Source: Piscinibacter sp. (GTDB lineage: Bacteria > Pseudomonadota > Gammaproteobacteria > Burkholderiales > Burkholderiaceae_C). From it: a stretch of 57,796 nucleotides of DNA. Under the pieces are notes generated by a model, which worked only from the letters and a program-made list of their open reading frames with translations, was not told the DNA's origin and ran no database searches. The translations under genes and the position numbers were made by a program. The stretch spans positions 1 to 57,796 of the forward strand of contig JAGOAS010000027.1 in assembly GCA_017983795.1 (NCBI GenBank), in the 5' to 3' direction. Positions 44,028 through 52,493 of the stretch are shown here, one piece after another (the first letter of the stretch is position 1; the number at the start of each line of letters is the position of its first letter).

Positions 44028-44219
44028 GTGAACGAAACCCTGCCGGTGCGCGCCTACCAGGAATCCCGCATCGAGGACGAACCCATCCTCGGCCCGGTGC
44101 TCGCCCTGCCCGACGGCCGCCTGCAACCGCTGACCTGGATGGAGCGCCTGCTCGTCCAGCTGCACCTCACGGATGCCAAGGCACTGGAAGCGCGCTACTG
44201 GAAGCCGGCCAGCGCCTGA
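44028..44219 (+). CDS. small hypothetical protein
   Basis: A 63-residue protein starting at GTG 44028, with a GGAGA site (44017-44021) at good spacing. The sequence is soluble and acidic/aromatic. It ends LTWMERLLVQLHLTDAKALEARYW-type with a Trp-Met-Glu-Arg helix that looks conserved rather than random. No known domain is recognised. An in-frame open stretch extends upstream to 43887 but lacks a ribosome site. It converges on the quinone reductase gene six bases away. Confidence 0.65.
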   Translation: MNETLPVRAYQESRIEDEPILGPVLALPDGRLQPLTWMERLLVQLHLTDAKALEARYWKPASA

Positions 44220-44225
44220 ATCCGC

Positions 44226-45218
44226 TCAAGGCAGCAAGACGCTGCAGCCCGTGGTCTTGCGGGCTTCGAGGTCGCGGTGCGCCTGCGCCGCGTCCTTCAG
44301 CGCATAGCGCTGGTCGATGCGGATCTTCACCGCACCGCTTTTCACCATCGAGAACAGATCGTCGGCCATCGCCTGCGTGGCCTCGCGCGTGGCGATGTGC
44401 GTGAACAGCGTCGGCCGCGTCACGTAGAGCGAACCCTTGGCGGCCAGCAGGCCCATGTCGATGGGCGGCACCTTGCCCGAGGCATTGCCGAAGTTCGCGG
44501 CCAGCCCGAAGGGGCGCAGGCAATCGAGCGAGCGCACGAAGGTGTCCTTGCCCACCGAGTCGTAGACCACCTTGAGGTTCTGCCCGCCGGTGATCTGCTT
44601 GACGCGCTCGACGAAGTCTTCCTTCTGGTAGTTGATCGCATAGGCCGCGCCATGCGCCAGCGCGAGCTGGCATTTCTCGTCGCTGCCGGCCGTGCCGATC
44701 AGCTTCAGGCCCATGGCCTTGGCCCACTGGCAGGCGATCAGCCCGACGCCGCCGGCCGCCGCGTGGAAGAGCACGAAGTCGCCCGGGTGCAGCCCGCCCT
44801 GCGGCTGCGTCTGGCGCAGCAGGTACTGCACCGTCAGGCCCTTGAGCATCATCGCCGCACCGGTCTCGAAGTCGATCTGATCGGGCAGCTTGCACACCGA
44901 TTTGGCCGGCATCACGCGCGCCTCGCAGTAGGCGCCCGGCGGCTGGCTGGCGTAGGCGGCGCGGTCGCCCGCCTTCAGGTGCGTGACGCCCTCGCCCACC
45001 GCCTCGACCACGCCGGCGCCTTCCATGCCCAGCGCCAGCGGCAGCGGGCTGGCGTACAGGCCGGTGCGCTGGTAGACGTCGATGAAGTTCAGGCCGCAGG
45101 CGCGATGGCGGATGCGGATCTCGCCCGGCCCCGGCTCGCCGATCGTCAGCTCGTCGAGCTGCATGGCTTCGGGGCCGCCGTAGGCGGCGACGCGGATGGC
45201 CTTGACGGTCTGGGGCAT
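44226..45218 (-). CDS. quinone oxidoreductase (QOR-type MDR)
   Basis: A 330-residue zinc-free medium-chain reductase. The start QTVKAIRVAAYGGPEAMQL and the motifs RACGLNFIDVYQRTGLY, the NADPH-binding HAAAGGVGLIACQWAKAMG and VVYDSVGKDTFVRSLDCL are diagnostic of NADPH:quinone reductase (QorA/ζ-crystallin group). It reduces quinones by one or two electrons. The ATG at 45218 was chosen because AGGA lies eight bases upstream; an upstream TTG at 45233 is less likely. It is divergent from an EamA transporter with a 41-base gap. Confidence 0.92.
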   Translation of the reverse strand: MPQTVKAIRVAAYGGPEAMQLDELTIGEPGPGEIRIRHRACGLNFIDVYQRTGLYASPLPLALGMEGAGVVEAVGEGVTHLKAGDRAAYASQPPGAYCEARVMPAKSVCKLPDQIDFETGAAMMLKGLTVQYLLRQTQPQGGLHPGDFVLFHAAAGGVGLIACQWAKAMGLKLIGTAGSDEKCQLALAHGAAYAINYQKEDFVERVKQITGGQNLKVVYDSVGKDTFVRSLDCLRPFGLAANFGNASGKVPPIDMGLLAAKGSLYVTRPTLFTHIATREATQAMADDLFSMVKSGAVKIRIDQRYALKDAAQAHRDLEARKTTGCSVLLP

Positions 45219-45259
45219 CGTGGCAGTCCTCAAAGGGAATGTGAAAGGGATCCGCTATC

Positions 45260-46222
45260 GTGCCAGCCTTTGCGCGCTGCTGCAGCGTCTACTGCGCCTT
45301 GACGTCCGCTCTCACGCCCCGCCTCGCCCTGCTGCTGACCCTGCCGCCGCTGCTGTGGGCGGGCAATGCCGTGGTCGGGCGCGCGATGGTGGGCAGCGTA
45401 CCGCCGCTGGCACTCAACGCGCTGCGCTGGTGGCTGGCGCTCGCGCTGCTGCTGCCCATCGGCTGGCGCGCGCTGCGCGAGCCGGCGCAGATCGCATCAC
45501 GCTGGAAGCACTTCGCATGGCTCGGCCTGCTGGGCGTGGGCAGCTACAACGCGCTGCAGTACCTCGCGGTGCAGACCAGCACGCCCCTGAACGTGACGCT
45601 GATCGCCGCCAGCTCGCCGCTGTGGATGCTGCTGGTCGGGCTGCTCTTCTACCGCGAGCAGCCGAGTGCACGCCAGTTGCTCGGCGCGGCGCTCTCGCTG
45701 GCCGGCGTGCTGCTGGTGATCTCGCGCGGCAGCCTCGCCGCGCTGCGCGAGGTGCACCTGGTGCCCGGCGACCTGTTCATGCTGCTGGCCGTGCTGCTGT
45801 GGGCCGGCTACAGCTGGATGCTGGCGCGGCCGCCGGCGCACCTGCGCGACGCTGCGCGCCCGGCCTGGAACTGGGCCGAGTTCCTGCTCGTGCAGATGCT
45901 GTTCGGCACCGCCTGGGCCACGCTCGCCGCGGCCGTCGAGGCGCCGCTCGCGTCGGTGAGCATCCACTGGACGCCGGCCGTGGCCGCCGCGCTGCTGTAC
46001 GTGGCGATCGGCCCCTCGCTGATCGCCTACCGCGCCTGGGGCCTGGGCGTGGCCACGGTCGGGCCGACGGTCGCGACCTTCTTCGCCAACCTCACGCCGG
46101 TATTCGCCGGCCTGCTCTCGGCCGCGCTGCTCGGCGAGGCGCCGCGCTGGTACCACGCGGCGGCGTTCGCGCTCATCGCCGCGGGCATCGTGGTCTCGGC
46201 GCTCGGCGCGCGCCGACGCTGA
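45260..46222 (+). CDS. EamA/DMT family transporter
   Basis: A 320-residue membrane protein with ten hydrophobic helices in two EamA halves. Motifs include LLWAGNAVVGRAMVG, ALNALRWWLALALLLPIGW, PLWMLLVGLLFYREQPS and the second half beginning LLAVLLWAGYSWMLARP. DMT transporters move amino acids, nucleobases or drugs. The GTG at 45260 has an AAAGGGA site nine bases before it; a TTG at 45299 is an alternative start. It converges on the SDR gene without a gap. The substrate is unknown, but an aromatic metabolite is possible given the tryptophan pathway further right. Confidence 0.87.
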   Translation: MPAFARCCSVYCALTSALTPRLALLLTLPPLLWAGNAVVGRAMVGSVPPLALNALRWWLALALLLPIGWRALREPAQIASRWKHFAWLGLLGVGSYNALQYLAVQTSTPLNVTLIAASSPLWMLLVGLLFYREQPSARQLLGAALSLAGVLLVISRGSLAALREVHLVPGDLFMLLAVLLWAGYSWMLARPPAHLRDAARPAWNWAEFLLVQMLFGTAWATLAAAVEAPLASVSIHWTPAVAAALLYVAIGPSLIAYRAWGLGVATVGPTVATFFANLTPVFAGLLSAALLGEAPRWYHAAAFALIAAGIVVSALGARRR

Positions 46223-47011
46223 TCAGAAGGTGCCCGGGTAAGCGCCGCCGTCGAGCAGGATGTTCTGCCCGGTGAGGTAGGCCGCCTGCGCGCTGCACAG
46301 GAAGGCGCAGAAGGCGCCGAACTCGTCGGCACGGCCCATGCGCTGCGCGGGAATGCCGGCACGGCGCTTGTCGATCATCGCCTCCACGCTCTGCCCGCTC
46401 TTGGCGGCGGCCGCCTGCATGGTGCTGCGGATGCGGTCGGTGTCGAACCAGCCGGGCAGCAGGTTGTTGATCGTCACGTTGGCCGAGGCCAGGCGCGGCT
46501 GGCGCGCCAGGCCGGCGACGAAGCCGGTGAGGCCGCTGCGCGCGCCGTTCGAGAGCCCCAGCACGTCGATCGGCGCCTTCACCGCGCCCGAGGTGATGTT
46601 GACCACGCGGCCGAAGCCGCGCTCGGCCATCTTGTCCACCGTGGCCTTGATCAGCTCGATGGGCGTGAGCATGTTGGCGTCGAGCGCCTTCAGCCAGGCC
46701 TCGCGGTCCCAGTCGCGGAAGTCGCCGGGCGGCGGGCCGCCGGCGTTGTTGACGAGGATGTCGACCTGCGGGCAGGCAGCAAGCCCTGCGGCGCGGCCTG
46801 CGGGCGTGGCGATGTCGCCCGGCACGGCGATCACCTGCACGCCCGGGTGCGCGGCCCGGATCTCGGCCGCCGTCGCCTCCAGCGTCTCGGCACCCCGCGC
46901 CGTGATCACCACGTTGACGCCCTCGCCGGCCAGCGCCATGGCGCAGCCACGGCCCAAGCCTTTGCTGGCCGCGCACACCAGTGCCCAGCGTCCTGCGATG
47001 CCCAGATCCAT
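46223..47011 (-). CDS. SDR family protein lacking the canonical YxxxK pair
   Basis: A 262-residue Rossmann protein. The cofactor motif VCAASKGLGRGCA and the NNAG motif (VDILVNNAGGPPPG) are intact, as is the serine region NITSGAVKAP. Where the catalytic Tyr-x-x-x-Lys normally lies, the sequence reads GLSNGARSG: Leu153 replaces Tyr and Ala157 replaces Lys. This subgroup is known as atypical SDRs of uncertain activity. It lies between two EamA transporters and 16 bases downstream of the second one, so the two leftward genes may form an operon. Confidence 0.85.
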   Translation of the reverse strand: MDLGIAGRWALVCAASKGLGRGCAMALAGEGVNVVITARGAETLEATAAEIRAAHPGVQVIAVPGDIATPAGRAAGLAACPQVDILVNNAGGPPPGDFRDWDREAWLKALDANMLTPIELIKATVDKMAERGFGRVVNITSGAVKAPIDVLGLSNGARSGLTGFVAGLARQPRLASANVTINNLLPGWFDTDRIRSTMQAAAAKSGQSVEAMIDKRRAGIPAQRMGRADEFGAFCAFLCSAQAAYLTGQNILLDGGAYPGTF

Positions 47012-47027
47012 GTGATGTTCTCCTTGT

Positions 47028-47945
47028 CTATCGCCAACGCGCCAGCAGCCACACGCCGGCCAGCACCAGCACCGTGCCGGCCGCCACCCACACCGTGAAG
47101 GGCTCGCCGAGCAGCAGCACGCCCATCAGGATGGTCGACATCGGGCCCAGCATGCCGGTCTGCGCGGCCAGCGTGGAGCCGATGCGCTCGATCGCCATTA
47201 TCACCATCAGCACCGGCGCGAAGGTGCACAGCGTGGCGTTCAGCACCGACAGCCAGATCACCTCGGGCGCCACCGTCGTCGCCGCCGCGATCGGCCGCAG
47301 CACGAGGAACTGCACGATGCACAGCACGCAGGCCACGCTGGTGGCCAGGCCGGTGAGGCGCATCGAGCCGAGGCGCTTGACCTCCTCGCCGCTGTAGACG
47401 AGATAGACCGCATAGCTGAGCGCGCTGCCGAATACCAGCGCGGCGCCCAGCGCCACGTCGGCGCCGGCGAACTGCAGTTCGTGGCCGAACACCAGCAGCA
47501 CGCCGCTGTAGCTCACCGCCATGGCGGTGAGCTGCTTCGCGCTGGCGCGCCGCCCGAACAGCAGCCAGCCGAGCCCCAGCACGAGGGTCGGGTTGAGATA
47601 GAGAACGAGGCGCTCGAAGCTGGCCGTCACGTAGGCCAGGCCCGCAAAATCGAGAAAGCTCGCGAGGTAGTAGCCGCTGAACCCAAGCCCGAGGATGACC
47701 AGAGCGTCGCGCCGCGTCAGCGCCGGCTTGCCGCGCCCCGCCCACCAGGCCAGCGCCACGAACAGCGGCAGCGCGAACAGCATGCGGAACATGATGAGCG
47801 TGACCGCATCGACGCCGTGCCGATAGGCCAGCTTGACGATGATGGCCTTGCCCGAGAAGGCGATCGCACCGAAGGTGGCGAGCGCGAGGCCCGGCAGCAC
47901 CGAAGGCGTCGGCGTGTCGGCAGCGGCAGCGGCGGGCGAACTCAT
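47028..47945 (-). CDS. EamA/DMT family transporter
   Basis: A 305-residue ten-helix DMT protein. The first half has LALATFGAIAFSGKAIIVKLAYR, and the middle has LYLNPTLVLGLGWLLFGRRASAKQL; the second half begins VALGAALVFGSALSYAVYLVYSGE. Helix pattern and length are normal for EamA. The ATG at 47945 is preferred; the 17 residues that precede it in frame are basic and unlikely. It sits 51 bases downstream of the RidA-like gene in the same direction, so it could be the distal part of the anthranilate operon and carry a pathway substrate. Confidence 0.87.
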   Translation of the reverse strand: MSSPAAAAADTPTPSVLPGLALATFGAIAFSGKAIIVKLAYRHGVDAVTLIMFRMLFALPLFVALAWWAGRGKPALTRRDALVILGLGFSGYYLASFLDFAGLAYVTASFERLVLYLNPTLVLGLGWLLFGRRASAKQLTAMAVSYSGVLLVFGHELQFAGADVALGAALVFGSALSYAVYLVYSGEEVKRLGSMRLTGLATSVACVLCIVQFLVLRPIAAATTVAPEVIWLSVLNATLCTFAPVLMVIMAIERIGSTLAAQTGMLGPMSTILMGVLLLGEPFTVWVAAGTVLVLAGVWLLARWR

Positions 47946-47996
47946 GGCCCGCGGAATTCTAAGGATCACGACCCGGCCTCGCGGCCGGGGGGCCAT

Positions 47997-48392
47997 TCAT
48001 CGAGGGACGACGGCGGTGACTTCTATTTCCACCTTGGCGCGCTCTTCCATCAACGCCTTCACCTCGACGGCACTCATCGCCGCGTGGTAGACGCCGATCA
48101 GTTCGCGGAATACCGCGCCGACCTCGCGGCCGCGCGCCAGGTATTCGCGCTTGTCGGTCAGGTACCAGGTCATGCGCACGATGTGCTCGGGCCGCGCGCC
48201 GGCCTCGGCCAGCACGGCGACGATGTTGGCCAGCGCCTGGCGCGTCTGCGCGACGAAGTCGTCGCTGTCGAAGCGGCACGCGGCGTTCCAGCCGATCTGG
48301 CCGGCCACGAATACCAGCCGGCCCTCGGCAGCCACGCCGTTGACGTAGCCCTTGGGCTTCTCCCAGCCCGGGGGTTGCAGCACCTGCATCAT
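47997..48392 (-). CDS. RidA-like protein of the 2-aminobenzoyl-CoA operon
   Basis: A 131-residue YjgF/RidA-fold protein: the N-terminal strand GRLVFVAGQIGW, then FVAQTRQALANIVAVLAEAGA, IVRMTWYLTD and the C-terminal AKVEIEVTAVVPR. In archetypal RidA an arginine in A-R-S-C-V-E-V binds the substrate carboxylate; here the same place reads AAMSAVEV, with Met106 instead of Arg. The start ATG overlaps the ligase stop (ATGA). Being last in an operon that makes a cyclic 2-amino-enoyl-CoA, hydrolysis of that enamine with release of ammonia is a plausible job; a CoA ester would not need the carboxylate-binding Arg. This role is inferred. Confidence 0.88.
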   Translation of the reverse strand: MMQVLQPPGWEKPKGYVNGVAAEGRLVFVAGQIGWNAACRFDSDDFVAQTRQALANIVAVLAEAGARPEHIVRMTWYLTDKREYLARGREVGAVFRELIGVYHAAMSAVEVKALMEERAKVEIEVTAVVPR

Positions 48393-49999
48393 GGGGCTTG
48401 CCTCAGCTTGAAGCGTTGCAGCTTGCCGGTCTCGGTGCGCGGCAGCGAGCTGCGGAACTCGACCGCACGCGGGTATTTGTAGGGCGCGATGGTCTTCTTG
48501 ACGAACTCCTGCAGCTCGCGCGCCAGCGCCTCGTCGGGTTCGTGGCCCGGCTTGGGCACGACGAAGGCCTTGACGATCTGGCCGCGCTCCGCATCGGCCA
48601 CGCCGATCACGCCGCACTCGGCCACCTTGGGGTGCAGCAGCAGCGCGCTCTCCACCTCGGGGCCGGCGATGTTGTAGCCGCCGCTGACGATCATGTCGTC
48701 GGTGCGCGCCTGGTAGACGAAATAGCCGTCGGCGTCGATCAGGTAGGCATCGCCGGTGAGGTTCCAACCGTTCTGTACATAGTTGCGCTGCCGCTCGTCC
48801 GCGAGGTAGCGGCAGCCGGTCGGGCCTTTCACCGCCAGATGACCGACCTTGCCGCGCGGCAGCTCGCGGCCCTCGTCGTCGAGCACGCAGGCCACGTAGC
48901 CCGGCACGGCCGTGCCGGTGGCGCCCGGCTTCGCATGCGCCTCGTCGTGAGAGATGAAGATGTGCAGCAGCTCGGTGGAGCCGATGCCGTCGATCATCTC
49001 GATGCCGCTGGCCTGCTTCCACAGCGCTCGCGTCGGCGCCGGCAGCGCCTCGCCGGCGCTGACGCATTTCTTCAGCGAAGACAGATCGTGGCCCGCGAGC
49101 AGCCCGGCCATCGCGCGGTAGGAAGTCGGCGCGGTGAAGAGAATCGTCGCGCGGTATTGCGCGATCGCCGCCGGCAGCACGTCGGGCGAGGCCTTCTCCA
49201 GCAGCACGGTGGAAGCGCCCACCGAGAGCGGGAACAGCAGCAGCCCGCCCAGCCCGAAGGTAAAGGCCAGCGGCGGGCTGCCGATGAACACGTCGTCGTG
49301 CGTGGGCCGCAGCACGTGGCGCGGCCAGGTGGCGCAGGCGGCCATCACGTCACGGTGGAAGTGCATCGTGCCCTTGGGCTGGCCGGTGGTGCCCGAGGTG
49401 AAGGCGATGATGCAGGTGTCGTCCTTCGAGGTCTTCACGTTCTCGAAGCTGGCCGGCTTGGCGGCGGCGCGGGCGTCGAGTTCGCCGGGCTCGTTCGTGT
49501 TGAAGTGCAGCAGCTTCGTGAGCGTCGGGCACGCGGGCCGCGCCAGCGCCAGTTCCTCGGCGAGGCGCGCATCGCACAGCGCATGCGTGACCTCGGCCTT
49601 GGTGGCGATCTGGGTCAGCTCCTTGGCGCGCAGCAGCGGCATGCTGCCGACCGCGATGCCGCCTGCCTTGACCACCGCGAACCAGCAGGCAGCCAGCATC
49701 GGCGAGTTGGCGCCGCGCAGCAGCACGCGGTTGCCGGGCACGAGGCCGAGGTCATCGACCAACACGCGCGCGATGCGATTCGCCTGGGCCTGCAAATCGG
49801 CATACGTCCAGCGCACACCGCCGCCCTGCACGCACGGGCGATCGCCCAAGCCGCGCTCGACCCAGCGATCGAGCAGCTCGGTGGCGCAGTTCAGTTGCTC
49901 GGGGAAGCACAGCTGCGGGCCGTCGAACAGGAACTCCGGCCACTGCTCGCGCGGCGGCAGGTTGCGCGCGGCGAAGGTGTCCACATGCGCACTGACCAT
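48389..49999 (-). CDS. 2-aminobenzoate--CoA ligase (benzoate-CoA ligase family)
   Basis: A 536-residue adenylate-forming enzyme of the aryl-CoA ligase branch. Motifs are IAFTSGTTGQPKGTMHFHRDV, GIGSTELLHIFIS, NLTGDAYLIDADGYFVYQARTDDMI, and the catalytic lysine in RTETGKLQRFKLRQ. The N-terminus (LPPREQWPEFLFDGPQL and LNCATELLDRW) matches 2-aminobenzoate-CoA ligases. It would make 2-aminobenzoyl-CoA from anthranilate, ATP and CoA. It begins two bases after the acyl-CoA dehydrogenase stop and overlaps the RidA-like start. The substrate is supported by the adjacent kynureninase, which produces anthranilate. Confidence 0.9.
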   Translation of the reverse strand: MVSAHVDTFAARNLPPREQWPEFLFDGPQLCFPEQLNCATELLDRWVERGLGDRPCVQGGGVRWTYADLQAQANRIARVLVDDLGLVPGNRVLLRGANSPMLAACWFAVVKAGGIAVGSMPLLRAKELTQIATKAEVTHALCDARLAEELALARPACPTLTKLLHFNTNEPGELDARAAAKPASFENVKTSKDDTCIIAFTSGTTGQPKGTMHFHRDVMAACATWPRHVLRPTHDDVFIGSPPLAFTFGLGGLLLFPLSVGASTVLLEKASPDVLPAAIAQYRATILFTAPTSYRAMAGLLAGHDLSSLKKCVSAGEALPAPTRALWKQASGIEMIDGIGSTELLHIFISHDEAHAKPGATGTAVPGYVACVLDDEGRELPRGKVGHLAVKGPTGCRYLADERQRNYVQNGWNLTGDAYLIDADGYFVYQARTDDMIVSGGYNIAGPEVESALLLHPKVAECGVIGVADAERGQIVKAFVVPKPGHEPDEALARELQEFVKKTIAPYKYPRAVEFRSSLPRTETGKLQRFKLRQAP

Positions 50000-50000
50000 G

Positions 50001-51161
50001 TCACGCCTCCTTGAGCAGATCGCGGCCGATGATGAGTTGCTGCACTTCGGTCGCCCCCTCGTAGATGCGCAGCGCGCGAATCTCGCGGTAGAGCGATTCG
50101 ACGGTGTTGCCGTGCACCACGCCGGCCCCGCCCCACAGCTGCACGGCCGCGTCGATCAGCTGCTGCGCGCCTTCGGTGGAAAACATCTTGGCCATCGCCG
50201 CCTCGCGCGTCACGCCCTGTCCCTGGTCGCGCTGCCAGGCGGCGCGGTAGGTGAGCAGCGCGGCACTGTCGATGGTGGTCGCCATCTGCGCGAGCTTGGC
50301 CTGGGTGAGCTGGAAGTCGGCCAGGCGCTGGCCGAACATCTCGCGCGACCGCGCGCGCTCCAGCCCTTCGTGCAGCGCACGCCGGCCGAAGCCCAGCGCG
50401 GCCGCGGCCACCGAGGTGCGGAAGACGTCCAGCGTGCGCATCGCGATCTTGAAGCCTTCGCCCGGCTCGCCGAGGCGATTCGCCTTGGGCACGCGGCAGC
50501 CCTCGAAGCGCAGCCGCGCCAGCGGGTGCGGCGCGATCACGTCGATCCGCTCCGCGATCTCGAAGCCCGGCGTGCCGGCTTCGACCACGAAGGCGCTGAT
50601 GCCGCGGCTGCCCGGCTGTTCGCCCGTGCGCGCGAACAGCACGTAGAGGTCGGCGATGCCGCCGTTGCTGATCCAGGTCTTCTCGCCGTCGATCACATAG
50701 ACGTCGCCGTCGTCGCGTGCCGCGCAGCGCATCGCCGCGACGTCGGAGCCGGCCTCGGGCTCGGAGAGCGCGAAGGCCGCCAGCGCCGCCCCCTCGGCCA
50801 CGCGCGGCAGGAAGCGCTGCCGCTGCGCATGCGTGCCGGCCAGCGAGATCGCGCCCGAGCCCAGGCCCTGCATCGCGAAGGCGAAATCCGCCAGGCCGTG
50901 GTGGAAGGCGAGCGTCTCGCGCAGCAGGCAGATCGCGCGCGTGTCGATCACTTCGGCGGCGCCGCCGTAGGCCGTGCCCGCCACCGCATGGCGCAGCCAG
51001 CCGGCCGCGCCGAGCGTGCGCACCAGCGAGCGGCATTGCGCGTCGACGTCGGTCTCGTGGCCGGCATGCGCCAGGTGCTGCGCCGCCCACGCGCCCAGGT
51101 GCGCGGCCAGTTCACGATGGCGGTCCTCGAAGAACGGCCAGGCGAGGTGCTCGTGCTTCAT
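50001..51161 (-). CDS. acyl-CoA dehydrogenase of the 2-aminobenzoyl-CoA operon
   Basis: A 386-residue ACAD with all canonical parts: [15 protein letters not shown] (FAD/acyl site), [19 protein letters not shown] and the catalytic Glu in [18 protein letters not shown]. It probably oxidises an intermediate of the alicyclic/ring-opened part of the pathway. It is embedded in the operon one base behind the crotonase stop. Homologues occur in the same position in known 2-aminobenzoyl-CoA clusters; its exact acyl-CoA substrate is not known from sequence. Confidence 0.9.
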   Translation of the reverse strand: MKHEHLAWPFFEDRHRELAAHLGAWAAQHLAHAGHETDVDAQCRSLVRTLGAAGWLRHAVAGTAYGGAAEVIDTRAICLLRETLAFHHGLADFAFAMQGLGSGAISLAGTHAQRQRFLPRVAEGAALAAFALSEPEAGSDVAAMRCAARDDGDVYVIDGEKTWISNGGIADLYVLFARTGEQPGSRGISAFVVEAGTPGFEIAERIDVIAPHPLARLRFEGCRVPKANRLGEPGEGFKIAMRTLDVFRTSVAAAALGFGRRALHEGLERARSREMFGQRLADFQLTQAKLAQMATTIDSAALLTYRAAWQRDQGQGVTREAAMAKMFSTEGAQQLIDAAVQLWGGAGVVHGNTVESLYREIRALRIYEGATEVQQLIIGRDLLKEA

Positions 51162-51162
51162 C

Positions 51163-52014
51163 TCAATCGCCCTCGAAGACTGGCTTCTGCTTGGCGACGA
51201 AGGCGTGATAGGCGCGCTGAAAGTCCTGCGTCATCATGCAGATCGCCTGCGCCTGCGCCTCGGATTCGATCGCCTCGTCCACGCCCATGGACCACTCCTG
51301 GTGCAGCATGCGCTTGGTCATCGCGTGGCCGAAGCTGGGCCCGGAGGCGAGTTCGGCGGCCCAGGCGATCGCCTCGGCGCCCACGGCCTCGGGCTCGGCG
51401 AGCCGGTTGTAGAAGCCCCAGGCCAACGCCTCCTCGCCGGGCAGCGCGCGGCCGGTGTAGAGCAGCTCGGAAGCGCGGCCCTGGCCGACGATGCGCGGCA
51501 GCATCGCGCAGGCGCCCATGTCGCAGCCGGCCAGGCCGACGCGCGTGAAGAGAAACGCCACCTTGCTGCGCGCCGTGCCGACGCGCAGGTCGGACGCCAT
51601 CGCGACGATCGCACCGGCGCCGGCGCAGACGCCGTCGATCGCGGCGACGATGGGCTGGCCGCAGGCGCGCATCGCCTTGACCAGATCGCCGGTCATGCGC
51701 GTGAAGGCGAGCAGGTCGGGCATCGGCATCGCCACCAGCGGGCCGATGATCTCGTGCACGTCGCCGCCGGAGCAGAAGTTGCCGCCCTCGCCCTGCACCA
51801 CCACGGCACGCACGTCGTCGGCATAAGCGAGCGTGCGGAACAGATCGCGCAGCTCGGCGTAGGAATCGAAGGTCAGCGGGTTCTTGCGCTCCGGCCGGTT
51901 CAGCGTGATCACGCCGACGCGGCCCTCGACGCGCCAGCCGAAGTGGGCAGGCTTCAGATCGGCCGTCGTGCGGCGGTTGCCGCCCGAAAGATGCGAGCTC
52001 ATCGCGCGGGTCAT
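51163..52014 (-). CDS. crotonase-fold enoyl-CoA hydratase/isomerase-like protein
   Basis: A 283-residue crotonase. It has [18 protein letters not shown], the first oxyanion strand [14 protein letters not shown] and the second [17 protein letters not shown]. By eye alignment the two catalytic glutamates of enoyl-CoA hydratase are replaced (Ile136 and Phe156). An Asp165 in [17 protein letters not shown] occupies a place close to the catalytic Asp of PaaG/MenB-type isomerases and hydrolases. A C-C bond cleavage, isomerisation or hydrolysis step after ring reduction is therefore as likely as a hydration. The ATG overlaps the MarR stop (ATGA). Confidence 0.87.
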   Translation of the reverse strand: MTRAMSSHLSGGNRRTTADLKPAHFGWRVEGRVGVITLNRPERKNPLTFDSYAELRDLFRTLAYADDVRAVVVQGEGGNFCSGGDVHEIIGPLVAMPMPDLLAFTRMTGDLVKAMRACGQPIVAAIDGVCAGAGAIVAMASDLRVGTARSKVAFLFTRVGLAGCDMGACAMLPRIVGQGRASELLYTGRALPGEEALAWGFYNRLAEPEAVGAEAIAWAAELASGPSFGHAMTKRMLHQEWSMGVDEAIESEAQAQAICMMTQDFQRAYHAFVAKQKPVFEGD

Positions 52015-52493
52015 GCGTTCTCCTGGCTGCGGGTGAGGTGCTGCTTGAGCGTGGCGAGCAGGCCGTGCACCTGGTTCTTCTGCGTCGCGTCCCAGCCGTC
52101 GAAGAGCTTGACGATCCAGGCTTCGTGCACGGCAGCCATGCGGCGGAACTGACGCCGGCCCGCGGCGGTGAGGCGCACGCGGAAAGCGCGCCGATCGGTC
52201 GGATGATCCTCACGCACGACCAGCCCCTCGCCCTCGAGCTGATCGACGATGCCCGTGACGTTGCCGCCGGTCACCATCAGCCGCGCCGACAGCTCGCCCA
52301 TGCTCAGCCCTTCGGCCTCGCGGTCCAGCTGCGCCATCAGGTCGAAGCGCGGCAGTGTGGTGCCGAACTCGCTGCGCAGGCGCTGGCGCACGATGTTCTC
52401 GACGCGCGTGGTGCAGGCCAGCATGCGCAGCCACAGCTTGATGGCCTGGTGGTGGTCGTCGGCAACGCGCGATTCGTGGTCGATCACGATCAC
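52011..52493 (-). CDS. MarR family regulator of the anthranilate/kynurenine operons
   Basis: A 160-residue winged-helix regulator. The DNA-binding core is [47 protein letters not shown], with flanking dimerisation helices ([23 protein letters not shown]). The start is taken as GTG 52493, which overlaps the monooxygenase stop (GTGA); GTG 52487 is an alternative. It is inside the operon it most likely represses, with a CoA thioester such as 2-aminobenzoyl-CoA as inferred effector. The palindrome at 54878-54898 is its best candidate operator. Confidence 0.9.
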   Translation of the reverse strand: MIVIDHESRVADDHHQAIKLWLRMLACTTRVENIVRQRLRSEFGTTLPRFDLMAQLDREAEGLSMGELSARLMVTGGNVTGIVDQLEGEGLVVREDHPTDRRAFRVRLTAAGRRQFRRMAAVHEAWIVKLFDGWDATQKNQVHGLLATLKQHLTRSQENA

